DNA of 64,000 bases from Sphingomonas sp. Leaf20 (GCF_001421535.1 NZ_LMKN01000001.1:310001-374000), one strand, 5' to 3'; counted from the stretch's first letter, positions 26,127-35,430 are shown. The notes: generated from the sequence alone by a model not told the origin. Translations and numbers: made by a program.

Positions 26127-26963
26127 TCATTGCGGAGGGGCGATCGTGATGGCGAGCGGCAGCGTATCGGTGCCGCGCTCGACGGTGATGGGGACGTTGC
26201 CGCCCTTGGCGAAGTCGGTCGCGACGCGGTCGAGGTCGGCGGGGCCGCTGACGGGGCGCCCGCCGATCGAGGTGACGACGTCGCCGTCGCGCAGCCCCGC
26301 CTGGCGGAACGCCGCGCCCGATCCCTGCGATCGCACCGTCAGCCCGCTCACACGGCCGCCGTCGATCCGCGGGATGAAGCCGATGTCGCTGCGCAGCTGG
26401 CCGATCTGGATGCCGGCGCCCGTCGCGGATGCGCCGCCGCCGATCGCCCCACCGGGTGCACCCGTCGGCGACACGGGCGCGACCGCGTCCGACTGGTCGA
26501 GGAACAGGTCCTCGTCGACGCCGCCGCGATCGATCGTCACATGATCGAACGCGACCGCCTTGAGCTTGACGCCGGGCTGGATCTCCTCGCCGACGACGAC
26601 GCTGCGCTGGACGCTGTCGGCCCCCGCGAGGATCGCCGAACTTCGTCCCGTCGCATCGTCGATCCGCGTCCCGAACAATGTCAGTTGCAGCGCGGTGACG
26701 GTTGCCGGCCCCGCGCTCGCGGGCGTGCCCAGGCGGAAGAACGGGTCGAACCCCCGCAGGATGTCGGCGGTCGCGCCCGCAACCGCGACCGGCACCGGGC
26801 GCCATTCGCCGAGCGGGCTGACCGGTGTCACCGCGACCCAGATCAGCCGCGCGCACTGCACCGCCAGCCCCGCCATCAGCGCCAGTTCGGCGGCCGAATA
26901 GATCGTGATCACGGGCAATCGTCGCAGGATGCGGCGCGCGCGCGCGTCGAACGTCAATCGCAT
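26127..26963 (-). CDS. gspC: Type II secretion protein GspC
   Basis: 278-residue bitopic inner-membrane protein that contacts the secretin and cargo. It has a transmembrane helix near residues 20-40, a periplasmic homology region (LQLTLFGTRIDDATGRSSAIL, about 90-110), and a C-terminal PDZ domain (about 195-275, with SGAAFRQAGLRDGDVVTSIGG). A strong GGAGGG ribosome site precedes the ATG at 26963, so earlier in-frame starts are unlikely. It is the first gene of the gspC-N operon; no gspO (prepilin peptidase) is in the cluster. Confidence 0.93.
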   Translation of the reverse strand: MRLTFDARARRILRRLPVITIYSAAELALMAGLAVQCARLIWVAVTPVSPLGEWRPVPVAVAGATADILRGFDPFFRLGTPASAGPATVTALQLTLFGTRIDDATGRSSAILAGADSVQRSVVVGEEIQPGVKLKAVAFDHVTIDRGGVDEDLFLDQSDAVAPVSPTGAPGGAIGGGASATGAGIQIGQLRSDIGFIPRIDGGRVSGLTVRSQGSGAAFRQAGLRDGDVVTSIGGRPVSGPADLDRVATDFAKGGNVPITVERGTDTLPLAITIAPPQ

Positions 26964-27102
26964 CTGCAAACCCTCCCGCCACAGTCCCCGGCCACCCAGG
27001 CCCCCTGCCCGCCTAGGCATGCCATGTTACAGTTACGCGTCAAGGCGCCGATAGATTAATCCTGGTCTGGCGCAGCCGCGGATCGCTTGGCAAAACAGGA
27101 CC

Positions 27103-27819
27103 ATGGCCCAGACTCCCCCGCCGAACCCGACTCCACCCAACCCGGTCCCGCCCAATCCGGCCCCGACGGATACGCTCCTGCTCGGCAGCGGCCTTGCCGC
27201 CGCGCCGATCGTCGCGCGTCTGACGGCGGCGCCCGGCGTCCAGCGCGTACCGAGCCCCAAGCTGACGCTGTTCCTCAGACGCGGATTCCTGTCGCCCGCG
27301 CTATGCGCCGCGTTGATCGAGCGGATCGACGACGTCCGCCGCCCCTCGACGATCTCGGATTCGAACGGCGACGCAAGCTACCGAACCAGCGAGACGGGCG
27401 ATCTCGACCCCGCCGACCCCGTCGTGCTCGAGGTCGAGGCGCATATCGCCACGCTGACCGGTCTCGACGGGATCTACGGCGAGCCGCTGCAGGGACAGCG
27501 TTATGCGGTCGGGCAGGAGTTCAAGGGCCATACGGATTATTTCGAGCCGACCGGCATCGACTATGACCGCTATTGCAGCGTTGCCGGCAATCGCACCTGG
27601 ACCGTGATGGTCTATCTGAACCAGCCCGAGGCGGGCGGCGCGACGCGGTTCAAGGCGATCGACAAGATCGTCCAGCCCGAGACCGGCAAGCTGCTTGCCT
27701 GGAACAACCGCCGCCCCGACGGCACGCCCAACCCGGCGACGCTCCACCACGGCATGAAGGTCCGCAGCGGCGTCAAATACGTCATCACCAAATGGTACCG
27801 CGAACGGCCCTGGGGGTAG
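27103..27819 (+). CDS. Prolyl 4-hydroxylase-like 2-oxoglutarate/Fe(II) oxygenase
   Basis: 238-residue non-heme iron oxygenase of the P4H type. Iron ligands are His143 and Asp145 in GHTDYFEP and a distal His at 215 or 216 in LHHGMKV. The following Lys in KYVITKWYRERPW is the usual 2-oxoglutarate anchor. The N-terminal 22 residues are a Pro/Asn-rich repeat (PNPTPPNPVPPNPAP). It is divergent from gspC across about 140 bp. The substrate is unknown; bacterial homologues modify small peptides or proteins. Confidence 0.9.
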   Translation: MAQTPPPNPTPPNPVPPNPAPTDTLLLGSGLAAAPIVARLTAAPGVQRVPSPKLTLFLRRGFLSPALCAALIERIDDVRRPSTISDSNGDASYRTSETGDLDPADPVVLEVEAHIATLTGLDGIYGEPLQGQRYAVGQEFKGHTDYFEPTGIDYDRYCSVAGNRTWTVMVYLNQPEAGGATRFKAIDKIVQPETGKLLAWNNRRPDGTPNPATLHHGMKVRSGVKYVITKWYRERPWG

Positions 27820-27827
27820 CCACCCCC

Positions 27828-28265
27828 GTCATCCCGGGCTCCAGAACCAAACAGCGCCGTCCTCTGCAACCCTGGATCCTAGGCCTCCGCTGGAATGACG
27901 GGGAAGGAGGCTGGCGCGCAGCTGACCCCACCCACCCCGTCATCCTGGGCTCGACCCAGGATCCAGAGCCAAACAGCGCCGTCCTCTGCAACCCTGGATC
28001 CCAGCCTTCGCTGGGATGACGGAGAACGGGGGCGGCGCACTGCTCACCTCACCCACCCCGTCATCCTGGGCTCACCCCAGGATCCAGAGCCAAACAGCGC
28101 CGTCCTCTGCAACTCTGGATCCCAGCCTTCGCTGGGATGACGGGGCGGGAGGCCGGCGCGCTGCTCACCACCCCAATTCCGTCATCCTGGGCTCGACCCA
28201 GGATCCAGAGCCAAACAGCGCCGTGCTCTGCAACTCTGGATCCCAGCTTTCGCTGGGATGACGGG
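27828..28265. repeat. Array of four ~121-bp palindrome-bearing repeats
   Basis: This 485-bp gap between the oxygenase and TonB-receptor genes holds no gene but four tandem copies of one unit, starting at 27828, 27939, 28060 and 28181. The last three are spaced exactly 121 bp. Each unit starts GTCATCCTGGGCT, has a central CCAAACAGCGCCGT block, and ends in the reverse complement GCTGGGATGACGG, so it can fold into a hairpin. The first copy lacks about 10 bp. The repeats keep some frames open, but those frames look non-coding. Confidence 0.95.
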
Positions 28266-28305
28266 CCGGGGGTAGCCCCCCGGCTCGTCCCGACCTCAGC
28301 CGGCC

Positions 28306-31098
28306 TCAGAACGTCGTGCTCAGTCCCAGCGTGAACACCCGCCCGAGATTATACCGGTTGATGAACACCTGCGCGCCGTTGTCGAAGGTCTGCCCCTCCT
28401 GGAACCGCGTGCCCGTCAGGTTGCGCGCCTCGGCCTTGAGCTCCCAGCGCCCGCCGACGAGGTCGAAGCCCTGCCGCGCAACGACGTCGAGGCGGATACC
28501 GGGCTTCTCGACGATGTCGGGCTGGAACCCGACGCCGCTGAGGTTCGACGGCCCGCGATTGGTCACGCGGTTGCTCGCATAGTTGAACAGCACCGTGACC
28601 TGCGACAGCGACGCCGTATCCTCGAGCCCGACCTGGACGTTGACGAGGTGATCCGACTGCCCGGTCAGCGACGCGCCGTCGCGGAACTGGAGCGCGGCCG
28701 GACCGAAGCCCGCCTGACACCCGCCGAGCGTCTGGTTGAGCACGTTCGGGACACAGCTATCGTCCGCGGTGATCGACGACTTCGAATAGGTGTAGTTGGC
28801 GATGAACAGCGCGCGCCGCGTCGCGAAGAAGTCCGAATTGAGGAAATCGAGGTCGAAATATTTCTGGAGCTCGACCTCGGCGCCATAGAGCGTCGCCTCG
28901 GGCAGGTTGGTGAAGCCGGTCTGCAACCGGTCGTCCGCGCCGGTGTAGAAGCCGACCTGCTCGACCGGGTTCTTGATCTCCTTGTAGAAACCGCCGAGCG
29001 TGAAGCGCTGGTCGCGCGCGAAGAACCACTCGTAGCGGCCCTCGAGATTGTAGAGCTCCGAGTCCTTCAACAACGGGTTGCCGAAGAACAGCCGATCCGA
29101 TTCGGGATCGCGGAACTGCTGCGGTGCGAGCTCGCGGAACTGCGGACGCGAGATCGTCTTCGACGCGCTCGCGCGCAGCTGCATGTTGCTCGCGAAATTA
29201 TAGGTAAGCGTCGCGGCGGGCAGGAAATAATCATTCTTCAGCCGCGTCGTCGTCGTGCCGATCGGCGTCACGCGTTCGTCGGCGGTCTCGTAGCGCACGC
29301 CGATCGTCGCGCGGACGCCGTCGGTGGCTTCCGCCTCGGCCTGCACATAGCCCGCATGGATGCGCAGCGACGCATCATAGGCATAGGCGCCGAGCGGCGT
29401 GTTGAACTGCAGCTGGATCTGGTTCGCGTTGAGCGAATCGATCCCGAGCAGATAGTCGGGCCGCAACAGATTGTACGGATAGCCAGGCGCGGTACCGCCG
29501 CCCGCGGCGGTCTGGTAATTGAACTGGAGGCGCGTCGAATTGCGCGTCGTGTCCGAATAGAAATAGCCCGTCGACAGCGTCATCGGCCGCTCGGTGTCGA
29601 GCTTGTACGACAGGTCGCCCTGCCCCGTGTACAGATCCTCGTTCAGGTCGCTGAAGATGATCGAAGCGAACGGCGTGAAACGCTGCGTCACCTGGTACGC
29701 GCCGTTGCACTGCGCGCCGTCGGAGCCGTTGGGCGCCTCGACGCTGATCGGCAGGCCGGTCGTCGTCGTCGCCGAGCAGAGATAGTCGAACTGCCGCTCG
29801 TACGGCGCGTTGCGCTTCGAATTGGCATAGGCGCCGCGCGCGTCGAATTTCAGCGCGTCGGTCAGCTTGAACTCGCCGACCAGCTGGCTCTCGAACAGCT
29901 GGCGTTCGAACCAGTTGGTGTTCTGCTGGAAACGCAGACCGCTCGAATTGTTGTAGACCAGCGCGGACGATCCGCGCGCCTGCTTCAGCGTGTCGTGGAT
30001 GTAGACCGTGGTCGAACGGATCGTGTTCGGCCCGAATTCATAGCCGAGCCCGATCAGCGCGTTGGTGACGATCCGGTTGTCGGTCAGCAGCGTCTGGAAG
30101 TCGTTGCGCAGCGTACCGTCGGTCGACACCGAATCCTGCTGGGTCGACGATCGCGTGCGGAACGTGTTGCTCGCGCTCAGCGACGCGATGACGCCCAGCC
30201 GGTCCGAGCCGAAATTGAACACCGACCCGCCGCTGATCTCCCCGGACCAGTTCGCCGGCAGCTGGTTGTTGCGCTGGAGCAGGGTCGTGCTCGCGTTGCT
30301 GAGCTGCGCGACCTGGTCGGTCGGGATCAGTCCCGTTCCGTTCGGCGCGTTCTTGATGAACGCGGGCACCTTGCGCGTGCCGTCGTCGAAGCCGATCCAG
30401 TCCGCATCGCCGCCATAATAGGTGTAGCCGAGCTCGCTGGTCGTCGCGGTATCCGCCGAGATCGAACCGCCGACGCTCAGGAAGTTCTTCTCGGGGATCG
30501 CCTTGGTCGTGAGGTTGATCACGCCGCCGCCGAACTCGCCCGGATAGTTCACCGAATAGGTCTTCTGGACCAGCGCCGATCCGACGATCGCGGTCGGGAA
30601 GATGTCGAGCGGGACCGAGCGGCGCAGCGGCTCGGGGCTCGGCAGCGGCGATCCGTTGAGCAGCGACGACGAATAGCGATCGCCCAGCCCCCGGACATAG
30701 ACGAACCCGTTCCCGACGACGCTGAGCCCGGTGACGCGTGACAGCGCGCCGGCGATGTCGCCCTCGCCCGTCCGCGCGATGTCAGCGCTCGACAGCACCG
30801 AGACGATCTGTGCGGTCGCGCGCACGGTGTTCGGGATGTTGCGCCCGACGACGACGATGTCCTCGCCCGCCGAGGCGTCATAGCCCGGGCTCGAGACCTC
30901 GACCCCGGCTTGCGGCGTCGCCTCCTCCTGCGCGGACGTGCCCGGCGTCGCGGCGTTGGTCTGGGCTGCGTCGGCCTCGGGCGTCTGCGTCGGGCGCGGC
31001 GGTGCGGCCGGCGCGGGCGCGGTCTGGGCGAGCGCGGCCGGGGCGACCAGCGTCGAGGTGAGGAGGAGGAGCGTTCCGTAGGCGAGGCGCTTGGACAT
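28306..31098 (-). CDS. TonB-dependent outer-membrane receptor
   Basis: 930-residue receptor. A signal peptide (about residues 1-24, ending ALAQT) precedes a Pro/Ala-rich linker. The plug domain starts near EDIVVVGRNIPNTVRATAQIV and contains VYVRGLGDRYSSSLLNG and GGGVINLTTK. The beta-barrel ends in the aromatic C-terminus LGLSTTF, the usual outer-membrane signature. The ligand is not evident. It lies 95 bp downstream of the beta-helix-type lipoprotein gene, probably in one operon, and that operon has a Pho-box-like array upstream. Uptake of a phosphorus compound is therefore a possible role, by inference only. Confidence 0.93.
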   Translation of the reverse strand: MSKRLAYGTLLLLTSTLVAPAALAQTAPAPAAPPRPTQTPEADAAQTNAATPGTSAQEEATPQAGVEVSSPGYDASAGEDIVVVGRNIPNTVRATAQIVSVLSSADIARTGEGDIAGALSRVTGLSVVGNGFVYVRGLGDRYSSSLLNGSPLPSPEPLRRSVPLDIFPTAIVGSALVQKTYSVNYPGEFGGGVINLTTKAIPEKNFLSVGGSISADTATTSELGYTYYGGDADWIGFDDGTRKVPAFIKNAPNGTGLIPTDQVAQLSNASTTLLQRNNQLPANWSGEISGGSVFNFGSDRLGVIASLSASNTFRTRSSTQQDSVSTDGTLRNDFQTLLTDNRIVTNALIGLGYEFGPNTIRSTTVYIHDTLKQARGSSALVYNNSSGLRFQQNTNWFERQLFESQLVGEFKLTDALKFDARGAYANSKRNAPYERQFDYLCSATTTTGLPISVEAPNGSDGAQCNGAYQVTQRFTPFASIIFSDLNEDLYTGQGDLSYKLDTERPMTLSTGYFYSDTTRNSTRLQFNYQTAAGGGTAPGYPYNLLRPDYLLGIDSLNANQIQLQFNTPLGAYAYDASLRIHAGYVQAEAEATDGVRATIGVRYETADERVTPIGTTTTRLKNDYFLPAATLTYNFASNMQLRASASKTISRPQFRELAPQQFRDPESDRLFFGNPLLKDSELYNLEGRYEWFFARDQRFTLGGFYKEIKNPVEQVGFYTGADDRLQTGFTNLPEATLYGAEVELQKYFDLDFLNSDFFATRRALFIANYTYSKSSITADDSCVPNVLNQTLGGCQAGFGPAALQFRDGASLTGQSDHLVNVQVGLEDTASLSQVTVLFNYASNRVTNRGPSNLSGVGFQPDIVEKPGIRLDVVARQGFDLVGGRWELKAEARNLTGTRFQEGQTFDNGAQVFINRYNLGRVFTLGLSTTF

Positions 31099-31132
31099 GG
31101 CCTGTAATCCCGATTCGATAAGTCATAGGCGA

Positions 31133-31167
31133 ATGCCGGGACGGCCCCCCAAGGACCGCCCCGGCAT
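31133..31167. other. Hairpin between lipoprotein and TonB-receptor genes
   Basis: ATGCCGGGACGG pairs with CCGCCCCGGCAT with one mismatch around a 10-11 base loop. It lies in the 95-bp gap between the two genes and has no T run after it on the minus strand. It could attenuate transcription or stabilise the upstream message rather than fully terminate. Confidence 0.6.
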
Positions 31168-31193
31168 CACGGCGCATTCAGATGGCGCCCGCC

Positions 31194-32813
31194 TCAGCGG
31201 CCCTGGCAGGCGAAGTAGATCGAGCTGAACGCGGGCGGCCCGACGTCCTGCAGCGCCGCATCCGCCGGACGAACCGTCGTGCGGCCGCCCGTCGTCTGCT
31301 CGCCCGCGATCATGTTGACGCAGGCGACGTTCGCAGGAGTCTTCACCACGCCGTTGACGAAGGTCATGTCCGCACCGCCACGCAGACGGATTGCGGCCGG
31401 GGCCAGCGCGGTCTGGATGAAGGTGAAGTTGGCGTAGCGGCCGAACGTGCGCGGCAGCAGATCCTCGGCATTGTTCGAGTCGATCTCGGTCGAGAACGAA
31501 TCCGCCGTCGCGCCGATCGTGCGCTGTGCGGCGATCATGAACTGGATGAAGCCGCGATAGCCATTGTCGATATCGAAGCCGTCGTCGTCCGCGCCGGTGA
31601 TCGCGATATACTTCAGGTTGCTCGTGCCGCCGAAGATCTCGACGCCGTCATCCGCCGAATTATGGCTCTGGATGTGGTCGAGCACGGTGCCCGACCCAGT
31701 GCCGCCGAGCGTCAGGCCCTGCAGCTCGTTGCCGTCGCTGATAGCGATGCCGCTGTAGCGGATCTGGACGAACTGCATCGTGCCGCTGCTGTCGTTGGCG
31801 GTCGGGCCGCCATAGAAGCGACCCGTGACGCCCTCGATCGCCTGCTGGCAGGTCGCGCTGCCGCCTGCGGCGTTGTTCGGGCCCGTCCCGGTGGCGCAGA
31901 CCGCGATCGGTGCGCGGCCGAGCAGGATGATCCCGCCCCACTGCCCCTGCGTCGCATCGCTGACGCCGTTCGTCGCGAGGTTCTGCTGCGAGGTGAAGAC
32001 GATCGGTGAGGTCGCGGTACCCACCGCGTTGATCTTCGACCCGCGGTTGACGATCAGCAGGTCGTTGGTCGTCTCGCTCGAATCCGCCGCGATCACGACG
32101 CCCGCCTCGATGTTGAGGATCGCATTGTTATCCGCGCCGGTCGTGCCGACGTCGGTGCCGACCTCGGTCTGGCCGCGCAGGCGATAGAAGACGCCCGCGA
32201 TCTTCGGCAGGTTGAGCGTACCGCTGATTACCGTCGGCAGGCGGCACGCGCGGAACGTCGCAACCAAGCCGTCATCGGTCGTGCCGGTCGGGCAGACGCT
32301 CGCCGCGGTGACCGCGCCGACCGAGGGCACTGCGGTGCAGCGTGCGCCCGCGCCGCCGAATTCGGCCGAGGTTGAGTTGCAGGTCCAGCCCTGGAACGCG
32401 GTGTCGGTCGGGCCGTTGAGCGCGCCGACATAGTTGGTGCTGGTGAAGAAGCTGTTGAGCGTCGACGGGTCCATCGCGGTGGTCAGCGAGGTCGCGGCGA
32501 CCGGGTAGATGCCGTTGAGCGTGTTGCTGACGCCGCTGACGTTGTTGTTGGTGCCGGCGTTGACGATCGCGAGCTGTTCGTCCGCGGTGACCGAGATGCC
32601 GTTGACCGGGGTGACGGCCGCGAACTGCGCCGCGGTGATCGCGGTCGGCGTGGGCGTCGGGGTCGGCGTGGGCGTCGGCGTTACCGCCGGCGGGTTGATG
32701 ATGACCGAGCCTGCGCCCGGCGACGCGACGCTGTCCGCGCCTCCGCACGCCGAGAGCGCCGCACAGGCGGTGCTCGTCAGCAGGATAAGGCCGATGCGCT
32801 TGAAGCTGGTCAT
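31194..32813 (-). CDS. Secreted beta-helix-type lipoprotein, function unknown
   Basis: 539-residue exported lipoprotein. The signal peptide ends in the lipobox LSAC with Cys23. A Thr-Pro repeat linker at about residues 44-57 (TPTPTPTP type) leads to a domain of short beta repeats such as GGIILLG, MQFVQIRYSGIAI, VLDHIQSHNSADDGVEIFGGT and LKYIAITGADDDGFDIDNG, typical of right-handed parallel beta-helices. It is probably exposed at the cell surface or released. Position suggests an operon with the TonB receptor and possible export by the neighbouring type II system. No enzymatic motif was recognised. Confidence 0.82.
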   Translation of the reverse strand: MTSFKRIGLILLTSTACAALSACGGADSVASPGAGSVIINPPAVTPTPTPTPTPTPTAITAAQFAAVTPVNGISVTADEQLAIVNAGTNNNVSGVSNTLNGIYPVAATSLTTAMDPSTLNSFFTSTNYVGALNGPTDTAFQGWTCNSTSAEFGGAGARCTAVPSVGAVTAASVCPTGTTDDGLVATFRACRLPTVISGTLNLPKIAGVFYRLRGQTEVGTDVGTTGADNNAILNIEAGVVIAADSSETTNDLLIVNRGSKINAVGTATSPIVFTSQQNLATNGVSDATQGQWGGIILLGRAPIAVCATGTGPNNAAGGSATCQQAIEGVTGRFYGGPTANDSSGTMQFVQIRYSGIAISDGNELQGLTLGGTGSGTVLDHIQSHNSADDGVEIFGGTSNLKYIAITGADDDGFDIDNGYRGFIQFMIAAQRTIGATADSFSTEIDSNNAEDLLPRTFGRYANFTFIQTALAPAAIRLRGGADMTFVNGVVKTPANVACVNMIAGEQTTGGRTTVRPADAALQDVGPPAFSSIYFACQGR

Positions 32814-32897
32814 TCACGGAACTCCCGGTCGATCATTGATTGCGTGGATCGACTCGGGTCCCCCTGCCGATCTCGAGACCGCGGTTAGGCGGCACAG

Positions 32898-32937
32898 ATG
32901 ACAGTGCGATGCGGTTTTGGTGACGGTTGAATGACTG
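32898..32937 (-). promoter_or_regulatory. Candidate Pho-box array (PhoB binding)
   Basis: On the minus strand, heptamers CAGTCAT, CCGTCAC and CTGTCAT resemble the PhoB half-site CTGTCAT. Their plus-strand positions are 32931-32937, 32920-32926 and 32898-32904, offset by 11 and 22 bp. A weak fourth match, starting ATG, lies at 32909. The array is about 85-125 bp upstream of the lipoprotein start and oriented towards it. The rest of the 32814-33140 gap shows nothing else I can name. Confidence 0.6.
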
Positions 32938-33140
32938 TAATATTGCAGTGCTGTGACGCTCGACGCGGGCGATGCGCGCTAAGCGGTTCTTGCGGCAGAT
33001 TAGTTGGCGCGGCGCAATCCCAAACGAATCACCCGGCTTTCGCTGCGCGGCACAATGATTTAAGGACCACGGACGCAAGCACGGCCCGGATCCGGGCAAT
33101 CCCGCGGATTTCACCGCGATTACAGGAATTTTCGACGAGT

Positions 33141-33476
33141 ATGGCCTCTTTCAAGGACCCCGGTTTTCAGGAACGTACTGCCTCCGCGAACGACGCGAAG
33201 CTGAAGGCGCTGGAGAAATTGCGCGCCAAGCCTGCGATCGATCCCGCGGTTGTCGCCGAGCGCGCCGCCGCCCGCGCCGCCAAGGAGGAAGCCGAGCGCG
33301 CCAAGCGCCAGGCCAAGCGCGATGCCGAGGAGGAGGCCAAGGCCGCCAAAAAGGCCGCCGCCGCCGAAGCCGCAGCGCGCGCGCTCGAAGCCGAAGCCAA
33401 GTCGCAAATGTCCGACGCCGACAAGAAAGCGCTCCGCGACGCCAAATACGCGGCGCGCAAAGCCAAGAAGAAGTAA
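33141..33476 (+). CDS. DUF6481-like small basic coiled-coil protein
   Basis: 111-residue protein that is almost entirely Lys, Ala, Glu and Arg from about residue 40 on, predicted as one long charged helix. The start MASFKDPGFQERTASANDAK fits a small alphaproteobacterial family I recall as DUF6481; function unknown. The ATG at 33141 begins at the conserved N-terminus, and the upstream in-frame start at 32931 lies in the promoter region. A clear terminator follows. It may bind nucleic acid given its charge, but that is speculative. Confidence 0.8.
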   Translation: MASFKDPGFQERTASANDAKLKALEKLRAKPAIDPAVVAERAAARAAKEEAERAKRQAKRDAEEEAKAAKKAAAAEAAARALEAEAKSQMSDADKKALRDAKYAARKAKKK

Positions 33477-33479
33477 CGA

Positions 33480-33510
33480 AACGGCCGGGTAACCCCCGGC
33501 CGTTTTCTTT
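33480..33510 (+). terminator. Rho-independent terminator after the DUF6481-like gene
   Basis: CGGCCGGG and CCCGGCCG form an 8-bp stem around a short loop, followed by TTTTCTTTTG. It is placed directly after the stop codon at 33476. Confidence 0.88.
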
Positions 33511-33547
33511 TGTGGTGCCGGGATGTCCGGTCACGGCCATCCCTCAC

Positions 33548-33745
33548 CGTCATCCTGACGAAAGTCAGGACCCAGAGCCACGAACGCCCCCGCCCGCAAC
33601 TCTGGATCCTGGATCAAGTCCAGGATGACGGAAGCGGGAGAGGCGCATTCCACAAACGCCCCGTCATCCTGACGAAAGTCAGGATCCAGAGCCACGAACG
33701 CCCCCGCCCGTAACCCTGGGTCCCGGATCAAGTCCGGGATGACGG
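33548..33745. repeat. Two ~84-bp palindromic repeats, 113-bp period
   Basis: Copies at 33548-33631 and 33661-33745 both start CCGTCATCCTGACGAAAGTC and end with GGATGACGG, giving hairpin-forming ends around a CCACGAACGCCCCCGCCCG core. They fill most of the gap between the DUF6481-like gene and ahpF. They are related in design, but not identical, to the units at 27828-28265. Confidence 0.93.
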
Positions 33746-33767
33746 AGGGGGTGAAGCCGCGCCCCCC

Positions 33768-35351
33768 TCAGGCGGCGAGCGCGTCCTGCTCTTCGGGCGC
33801 CAGCCGGATCATGTAATCGAACGCCGCCAGCGCCGCCTTCGACCCCTCGCCCATCGCGATCACGATCTGCTTGAACGGCACGGTCGTCACGTCGCCGCCC
33901 GCGAACACGCCGGGGATCGACGTTTCGCCGCGGTGATCGACCTCGATCTCGCCGCGCATCGTCAGCGCGACGGTGTCGGTCAGCCATTCGGTGTTGGGCA
34001 CCAGCCCGATCTGGACGAAGATCCCCTCGAGCTCGACCTGATGCACCGTGTCGTGGTTGCGGTCCTTGTAGCTCAGCCCCGTCACCTGCTTGCCGTCGCC
34101 GAGCACTTCGGTGGTCATCGCCGAGGTGACGACCTTGACGTTGGGCAGGCTGGCGAGCTTGCGCTGGAGCACCGCGTCTGCGCGCAGGTCGCTGTCGAAC
34201 TCGATCAGCGTGACATGCGCGACGAGGCCCGCAAGATCGATCGCCGCCTCGACGCCGCTATTGCCGCCGCCGATCACCGCGACGCGCTTGCCCTTGAACA
34301 GCGGGCCGTCGCAATGCGGGCAGTAGGTCACGCCCGTGTTGCGATACGCCTCCTCGCCCGGCACGTTCATCTGGCGCCAGCGTGCACCGGTCGACAGGAT
34401 CACGGTGCGTGCCTTGAGCGACGCGCCGCTCGCCAGCTGCACCTCGTGCAGGCCACCGACCTGCGTGGCCGGGATCAGCTTGCTCGCGGTCTGCAGGTTC
34501 ATCACGTCGACGCCATATTCGGCGACATGCTGCTCCATGTGCGCGACGAGCTTGGGCCCCTCGGTATGCGCGACCGAGATGAAATTCTCGATCGACATCG
34601 TGTCGAGCACCTGTCCGCCGAACCGCTCGGCCGCGATGCCGGTGCGGATGCCCTTGCGCGCGGCGTAGATCGCCGCCGCCGCACCCGCGGGGCCGCCACC
34701 GACGACGAGCACGTCGAACGGATCCTTGCCCGCGATCTTCTCGGCGGCGCGCGCGGTGCTGCCCGTGTCGAGCTTGGCGACGACCTGCTCGACGCTCATC
34801 CGGCCTTGCGCGAACGGCTCGCCGTTGAGGAAGATCGCCGGCACCGACAGGATGTTGCGGCTGGTGACCTCGTCCTGGAAGACGCCGCCCTCGATCGCGA
34901 CATGGCTGATCCGCGGGTTGATCACGCTCATCAGGTTCAGCGCCTGCACCACCTCGGGGCAGTTCTGGCAGCTGAGCGAGAAATAGGTCTCGAACGCGAA
35001 ATCGCCGTCGAGCCCGCGGACCTGCTCGATCACCTCCTGCGTCAGCTTTGACGGATGCCCGCCGACCTGAAGCAACGCGAGCACCAGCGACGTGAACTCA
35101 TGCCCCATCGGGATGCCCGCGAAGCGCACGCCGATATCGGTCCCGGCGCGGCGGATCATGAAGGACGGGCGACGCTTGTCGTCATCCTTGCGGACCATCG
35201 ACACCGAATCGGACAGCGCCGCGATCTCGGTCAGCAGGCCCTCGAGCTCGCGCGACTTCGCGCCGTCGTCGAGCGAGGCAACGAGTTCGATCGGCTGGAC
35301 GATGTTCGCCAGATAGGTCTTGAGCTGCGCGGTAAGGTTCACATCGAGCAC
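33768..35351 (-). CDS. ahpF: Alkyl hydroperoxide reductase subunit F
   Basis: 527-residue flavoprotein that passes NADH electrons to AhpC. The N-terminal tandem thioredoxin-fold domain carries the redox pair CQNC (Cys128, Cys131). The TrxB-like half has [10 protein letters not shown] near 213-222, the CPHC active site at 344-347, and [10 protein letters not shown]. The start is GTG at 35351, giving [14 protein letters not shown] as in other AhpF proteins, with an AGGAG ribosome site 7 bases upstream. It lies about 200 bp downstream of ahpC on the same strand. Confidence 0.96.
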   Translation of the reverse strand: MLDVNLTAQLKTYLANIVQPIELVASLDDGAKSRELEGLLTEIAALSDSVSMVRKDDDKRRPSFMIRRAGTDIGVRFAGIPMGHEFTSLVLALLQVGGHPSKLTQEVIEQVRGLDGDFAFETYFSLSCQNCPEVVQALNLMSVINPRISHVAIEGGVFQDEVTSRNILSVPAIFLNGEPFAQGRMSVEQVVAKLDTGSTARAAEKIAGKDPFDVLVVGGGPAGAAAAIYAARKGIRTGIAAERFGGQVLDTMSIENFISVAHTEGPKLVAHMEQHVAEYGVDVMNLQTASKLIPATQVGGLHEVQLASGASLKARTVILSTGARWRQMNVPGEEAYRNTGVTYCPHCDGPLFKGKRVAVIGGGNSGVEAAIDLAGLVAHVTLIEFDSDLRADAVLQRKLASLPNVKVVTSAMTTEVLGDGKQVTGLSYKDRNHDTVHQVELEGIFVQIGLVPNTEWLTDTVALTMRGEIEVDHRGETSIPGVFAGGDVTTVPFKQIVIAMGEGSKAALAAFDYMIRLAPEEQDALAA

Positions 35352-35405
35352 GGACGCTCTCCTGTCGGTCAAAAGGAACGCGCGGCAGGCTGCCGTCGCG
35401 AAAAT

Positions 35406-35430
35406 CGTCACCCCGGACCGGGTCCGGGGT
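35406..35430. repeat. Short perfect palindrome in the ahpC-ahpF gap
   Basis: ACCCCGGACC and GGTCCGGGGT flank one central base; a second smaller pair (TGCCGCA / TGCGGCA) lies just right of it. The two hairpins sit in the 207-bp spacer between ahpC and ahpF and resemble fragments of the palindromic repeats seen elsewhere in the window. Confidence 0.75.

Noticed and set aside
26964..27102. Pho-box-like site in the gspC/oxygenase promoter region
   Set aside because: TTACAG and similar words occur, but no two heptamers are in 11-bp register, so I do not claim a PhoB site here.
27895..28261. Overlapping small open frames in the 121-bp array
   Set aside because: Frames arise only because the repeat unit keeps the reading frame; no ribosome sites and identical translations.
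27828..28265. CRISPR array
   Set aside because: The repeat unit is about 121 bp with palindromic ends and no unique spacers; there are no cas genes.
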